A DNA stretch of 7,124 nt, from positions 1-7,124 of the forward strand of contig MHEL01000121.1 of NCBI GenBank assembly GCA_001803815.1. Direction: 5' to 3'. Shown piece after piece: positions 6,111-7,124 of the stretch. The DNA comes from Nitrospirae bacterium RBG_19FT_COMBO_42_15. GTDB taxonomy: Bacteria > Nitrospirota > CAKKRA01 > 9FT-COMBO-42-15. A program made the position numbers and the translations under genes. The notes under the pieces are model-generated. The model did not search any database and was not told where the DNA came from. It saw nothing but the letters and a program-made list of their open reading frames with translations. Each line of letters begins with the position of its first letter. The stretch's first letter is position 1.

Positions 6111-7124
6111 TTATCTGTGTCGTTTCACCTTTAACACCAACCCCTCTACCTCTACTACCTCTATCTCTTCACCTTCTTTTATATTCTCATCGCTCCTTGC
6201 ATCCCATATCTCGCCTTTAACAAAGACTTTGCCCTTTGGGCTGATAGCAGTATTAGCAACGCCCACAGCGCCAATCAATCCCTCTCTGCCTGTGGTCGGC
6301 TGTCTTTTGTATGCCTTATATGCAAGGGAGACTGCAATGGTAAAAAAGAGCGCTGTCATTAGCACTGCTGGTATTATCACTGTCCATGATATTCGTAAAA
6401 ATTCAAGCTCAGTATCAATAAGCATCAACGAGCCTATAAACATTGATATTATGCCGCCAATAGTAAGAAGTCCGTAGCTTGTAACCTTTACCTCTGCAAT
6501 AAACAGGATAAGGGCAAGGAGGATGAGAAGAAGCCCCGCGTAATTTATAGGCAAAGTCTGTAAGCCATAAAAGGCAAGTATCAGAAATATCCCGCCGGCA
6601 ACACCGGGAAGTATTGCGCCGGGAGACGACAGCTCAAAGAAGATGCCGTAGATGCCGAGTATTAAAAGTATATAAGCAATATTCGGGTCAGCAAGGAGGC
6701 TTAATATCTTAAAGCGGATGCCCATTTCAACCTTATTTATCCTGGCGCCTTTGATATTTAATGCTGCTGTCCCTTTTTCTGTTATAATGCTCCTGCCATT
6801 AACTGCCGCTAACAGCTCGTCTATGTCATTTGCAACAAAATCTATCACCTTTATCTTCAGCGCCTCCTCTGCTGTAATGGATACGCTCTTTCTTACTGCA
6901 TCCTCTGCCCACTGCTCATTCCTGCCTCTTTTATGGGCAATCCCTTTTATGTATGCTGCTGCGTCATTTTCAAGCTTTGCAGCCATATCGCCTTTTGTTT
7001 CGTTGCCGCTGATGCTGACCGGATGCGCAGCGCCGATGTTTGTGCCTGGCGCCATTGCCGCTATATGCGCAGCCATTGTAATAAATGTCCCTGCTGACGC
7101 AGCCCTTGCGCCGCTCGGTGAAAC
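6111..7124 (-). CDS. nfeD: NfeD-family membrane serine protease, N-terminus cut by the window edge
   Basis: 337 C-terminal residues are visible. The frame is open through the right edge, so the internal ATG at 7076 is not the start: the 16 codons before it encode the protease motif VSPSGARAASAG. By comparison with PH1510 of Pyrococcus horikoshii (recalled), the catalytic serine is visible residue 10 (codon 7095-7097) and the general-base lysine is residue 50 (codon 6975-6977, in MAAKLEND). APGTNIGAAHP between them is also typical. Several hydrophobic helices follow (about 145-275). An NfeD C-terminal OB-fold runs from about 279 to 337, with GREGLIGAVG and WDARSDENIKEGEEIEV. The family is anchored in the membrane with a secreted-side or ClpP-like protease domain and is believed to process its slipin partner, encoded next. 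Roughly 90-100 N-terminal residues, including any signal peptide, and the promoter are outside the window. Confidence 0.95.
   Translation of the reverse strand, partial: VSPSGARAASAGTFITMAAHIAAMAPGTNIGAAHPVSISGNETKGDMAAKLENDAAAYIKGIAHKRGRNEQWAEDAVRKSVSITAEEALKIKVIDFVANDIDELLAAVNGRSIITEKGTAALNIKGARINKVEMGIRFKILSLLADPNIAYILLILGIYGIFFELSSPGAILPGVAGGIFLILAFYGLQTLPINYAGLLLILLALILFIAEVKVTSYGLLTIGGIISMFIGSLMLIDTELEFLRISWTVIIPAVLMTALFFTIAVSLAYKAYKRQPTTGREGLIGAVGVANTAISPKGKVFVKGEIWDARSDENIKEGEEIEVVEVEGLVLKVKRHR

Noticed and set aside
6111..7076. Complete 321-residue NfeD starting at the ATG at 7076
   Set aside because: The frame continues to the right edge and the preceding codons encode the conserved catalytic serine motif, so that ATG is internal.

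Overview
All confident genes lie on the minus strand and read from right to left: nfeD (cut by the right edge) -> slipin -> a small LapA-domain protein -> marC -> a very large acyl-CoA dehydratase activase/reductase fusion. About 190 bp of non-coding DNA at the left edge ends the block. The window suggests an anaerobic or facultative bacterium of moderate G+C. The NfeD and slipin sequences and the style of the intergenic palindromes recall Desulfobacterota or Nitrospirota environmental genomes. That placement is an impression, not a demonstrated assignment.

Right half (about 4464-7124): a membrane-protein cluster. The NfeD-type protein keeps its ClpP-like Ser/Lys catalytic residues, a multi-pass membrane section and a C-terminal OB-fold domain. 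After a 97-bp gap filled by a palindromic repeat comes its usual partner, a slipin (stomatin/SPFH). An 8-bp gap leads to a 63-residue two-helix LapA/DUF1049 protein. Its stop codon directly abuts the marC start codon, so these genes are probably co-transcribed and partly translationally coupled.

Left half (about 192-4427): one 1411-residue protein. It carries two BcrA/BadF/HgdC-type ASKHA ATPase modules in tandem, a four-cysteine linker, and two HgdB/DUF2229-type modules that also look like diverged copies of each other. It resembles an entire ATP-driven activase dimer plus a two-subunit reductase fused into one chain. No separate dehydratase subunits are visible, so the substrate is unknown.

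Two dispersed-type palindromic elements, one between nfeD and slipin and one just after the large gene, are the main non-coding features. Nothing shows a CRISPR array, transposase, tRNA or rRNA.
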